From assembly GCF_014961315.1 (NCBI RefSeq), contig NZ_CP063141.1:806001-870000 (forward strand): 64,000 nt of DNA, in the 5' to 3' direction. Under the pieces are notes generated by a model. It saw only the letters and a list, made by a program, of their open reading frames with translations, was not told the DNA's origin and searched no databases. Of the stretch, positions 63,009 through 64,000 are shown one piece after another. Made by a program: the position numbers and the translations under genes. This stretch comes from Thermoflavifilum sp. Its GTDB lineage: Bacteria > Bacteroidota > Bacteroidia > Chitinophagales > Chitinophagaceae. How positions within the stretch are numbered: position 1 is the first letter of the stretch; the number at the start of each line of letters is the position of its first letter.

Positions 63009-63845
63009 TTATTTCCCGCGCCCTTCCAGTCGGGCCAGCGCATTCACATCCGTTTCACTCAAAGCCTCGTCGTATATGCGCACTTCATCGAGTGCACCAT
63101 TTAAAAAGCTTGCCCAGGACTGACTACCCGTGGCCGACGTAAGGCTGGGGGTGGTGTTAAACTGCGATGTGCCAAACACCAGCGGCCCCATATCCACAAA
63201 ATGAATGGCTCCGTAGTTGTTCACCGTTTGCGTGGCGATTTTACTCCCGTTGACAAACACCTTAAATGTGGAGCTGGCGGCATCGTAGGTAATGGCGATA
63301 TGTGTCCATACCCCCCAGATGTTGTTGATCTGATAATTGCCCAGCCAGGCATCCGTGCCATTGTTATACACGTGGATTTTCAGCAAACCATAACTTGAAG
63401 TGCTGCCGTTTTCGAAGAAGATGTCCATATTACCCCAGAAATTGGTGGTATCAGAAAGCGACAGAATACCCCCTGTGCCGGTCGTATTCTGCTGGGCATT
63501 GACCCAGAGGGTTAGCGTAAAGCTCTGCAGACCGGCAAGCCGCGAGGTATTTGGAAAAACCACATACGAGTCGCTGCTTCCTATCTGTAAGGCCTGCCCC
63601 TTCAAGCCGTTGGCAAATGATACATTGGTTCCCGCACCGGAAGCACCCGACACACTATCCACAAGGCTACCGTTAAACGCCCAGTAAGCCACGAGATGGC
63701 CGGCCCCCACCTCACTGGCGCTGGTATAGCCTCCAATGGATAATGCAGGCATATAGCTGTGGGGATCGAATTTTTTATAACAGGAGCTGATGAGCAACCA
63801 GCAAGAGGGCACTATCAGCAAAGCGATATATCGTTTCATGATCAT
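63009..63845 (-). CDS. LamG-domain lipoprotein (surface glycan-binding candidate)
   Basis: 278 residues. Signal with lipobox (LLISSCYKKF); a second in-frame ATG is at 63839. A LamG/concanavalin-like domain fills the rest: LVAYWAFNGSLVDSVSG, SFTLTLWVNAQ, WTHIAITYDAASSTFKVFVNGSKIATQ and LDEVRIYDEALSETDVNAL. It follows SusD on the same strand, the place where a surface glycan-binding protein usually lies. No catalytic residues are seen. Confidence 0.82.
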   Translation of the reverse strand: MIMKRYIALLIVPSCWLLISSCYKKFDPHSYMPALSIGGYTSASEVGAGHLVAYWAFNGSLVDSVSGASGAGTNVSFANGLKGQALQIGSSDSYVVFPNTSRLAGLQSFTLTLWVNAQQNTTGTGGILSLSDTTNFWGNMDIFFENGSTSSYGLLKIHVYNNGTDAWLGNYQINNIWGVWTHIAITYDAASSTFKVFVNGSKIATQTVNNYGAIHFVDMGPLVFGTSQFNTTPSLTSATGSQSWASFLNGALDEVRIYDEALSETDVNALARLEGRGK

Positions 63846-63860
63846 CAGTTTTAAGGTGAA

Positions 63861-64000
63861 CTAATAACCGGGGTTTTGGGTTAGCATGCCGGCGCTTAAA
63901 TCAATTTCATTTTGTGGAATGGGCCATACTTCATTTTTACCCGCTTTCCAGCCTTTCGGGCCGAAGATCTGGGCGGCTCTTCCCTGGCGGATGACATCGA
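63861..64000 (-). CDS. SusD/RagB-family protein, C-terminal end only
   Basis: Only the last ~46 residues are in the window: DVIRQGRAAQIFG, PKGWKAGKNEVWPIP, then QNEIDLSAGMLTQNPGY and the stop. The WPIPxxEIxxN/SxxxxxQNPGY ending is the signature of SusD-type outer-membrane glycan-binding lipoproteins. A SusC gene is expected further right. Confidence 0.85.
   Translation of the reverse strand, partial: DVIRQGRAAQIFGPKGWKAGKNEVWPIPQNEIDLSAGMLTQNPGY

Overview
The window looks like a chromosomal stretch of a Bacteroidota bacterium, most likely of the Chitinophagaceae. Evidence: a SusD-type polysaccharide utilization locus, an alternative complex III plus caa3/aa3-type oxidase cluster, TAnnTTTG-type promoters of the Bacteroidetes sigma factor, and a Bacteroidetes-type II-C CRISPR repeat and tracrRNA. 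Placement below family level cannot be made by eye.

Layout. 1-10 kb: a partial D-2-hydroxyacid dehydrogenase, a GH27 alpha-galactosidase, an AhpD-like protein, an EamA exporter, an aldo/keto reductase, LptC, a LON-domain protein, a GT2 glycosyltransferase, MsrB, an L,D-transpeptidase and two ferritin-like secreted proteins. 10-27.6 kb, all on the minus strand: actABCDEF (quinol to cytochrome c oxidoreductase), cytochrome oxidase subunits II, I, III, III and IV with ctaB, a SCO-like protein and a DUF420 protein, then dusB and proC. Together these move electrons from menaquinol to oxygen. 27.7-44.1 kb: purN, a second SCO, a GH172-type enzyme, a cobalamin riboswitch with metE, a GH25 lysozyme, an outer-membrane barrel, oxyR, a CheY-like regulator with a large hybrid histidine kinase, a PorT-like barrel, an S9-like peptidase, hflX and tRNA-Asn.

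44.3-52.1 kb: an AT-rich type II-C CRISPR-Cas island. A tracrRNA diverges from cas9; cas9 is broken by three homopolymer frameshifts; cas1 and cas2 are intact; an array of 16 repeats and 15 spacers follows. The array is composite. Six repeats of one type sit next to cas2, then one hybrid repeat, then nine repeats of a second type. All share only the tracrRNA-pairing 5' part. The second type and the hybrid carry an embedded Bacteroidetes promoter (TTTG-N20-TAnnTTTG) that should start a crRNA at each spacer; the first type has lost the -7 box. A terminator-like inverted copy of the repeat closes the array. This is the most unusual part of the window.

52.4-64 kb: a GH16 glucanase, rmuC, an unrecognised glycosidase-like lipoprotein, then a minus-strand polysaccharide operon: SusD (partial), LamG lipoprotein, GH144-like enzyme, GH43 with C-terminal binding domains, a second GH144-like enzyme, an SGNH hydrolase and a YciI-like protein. 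No insertion sequences were seen. Apart from cas9, no gene showed a frameshift.
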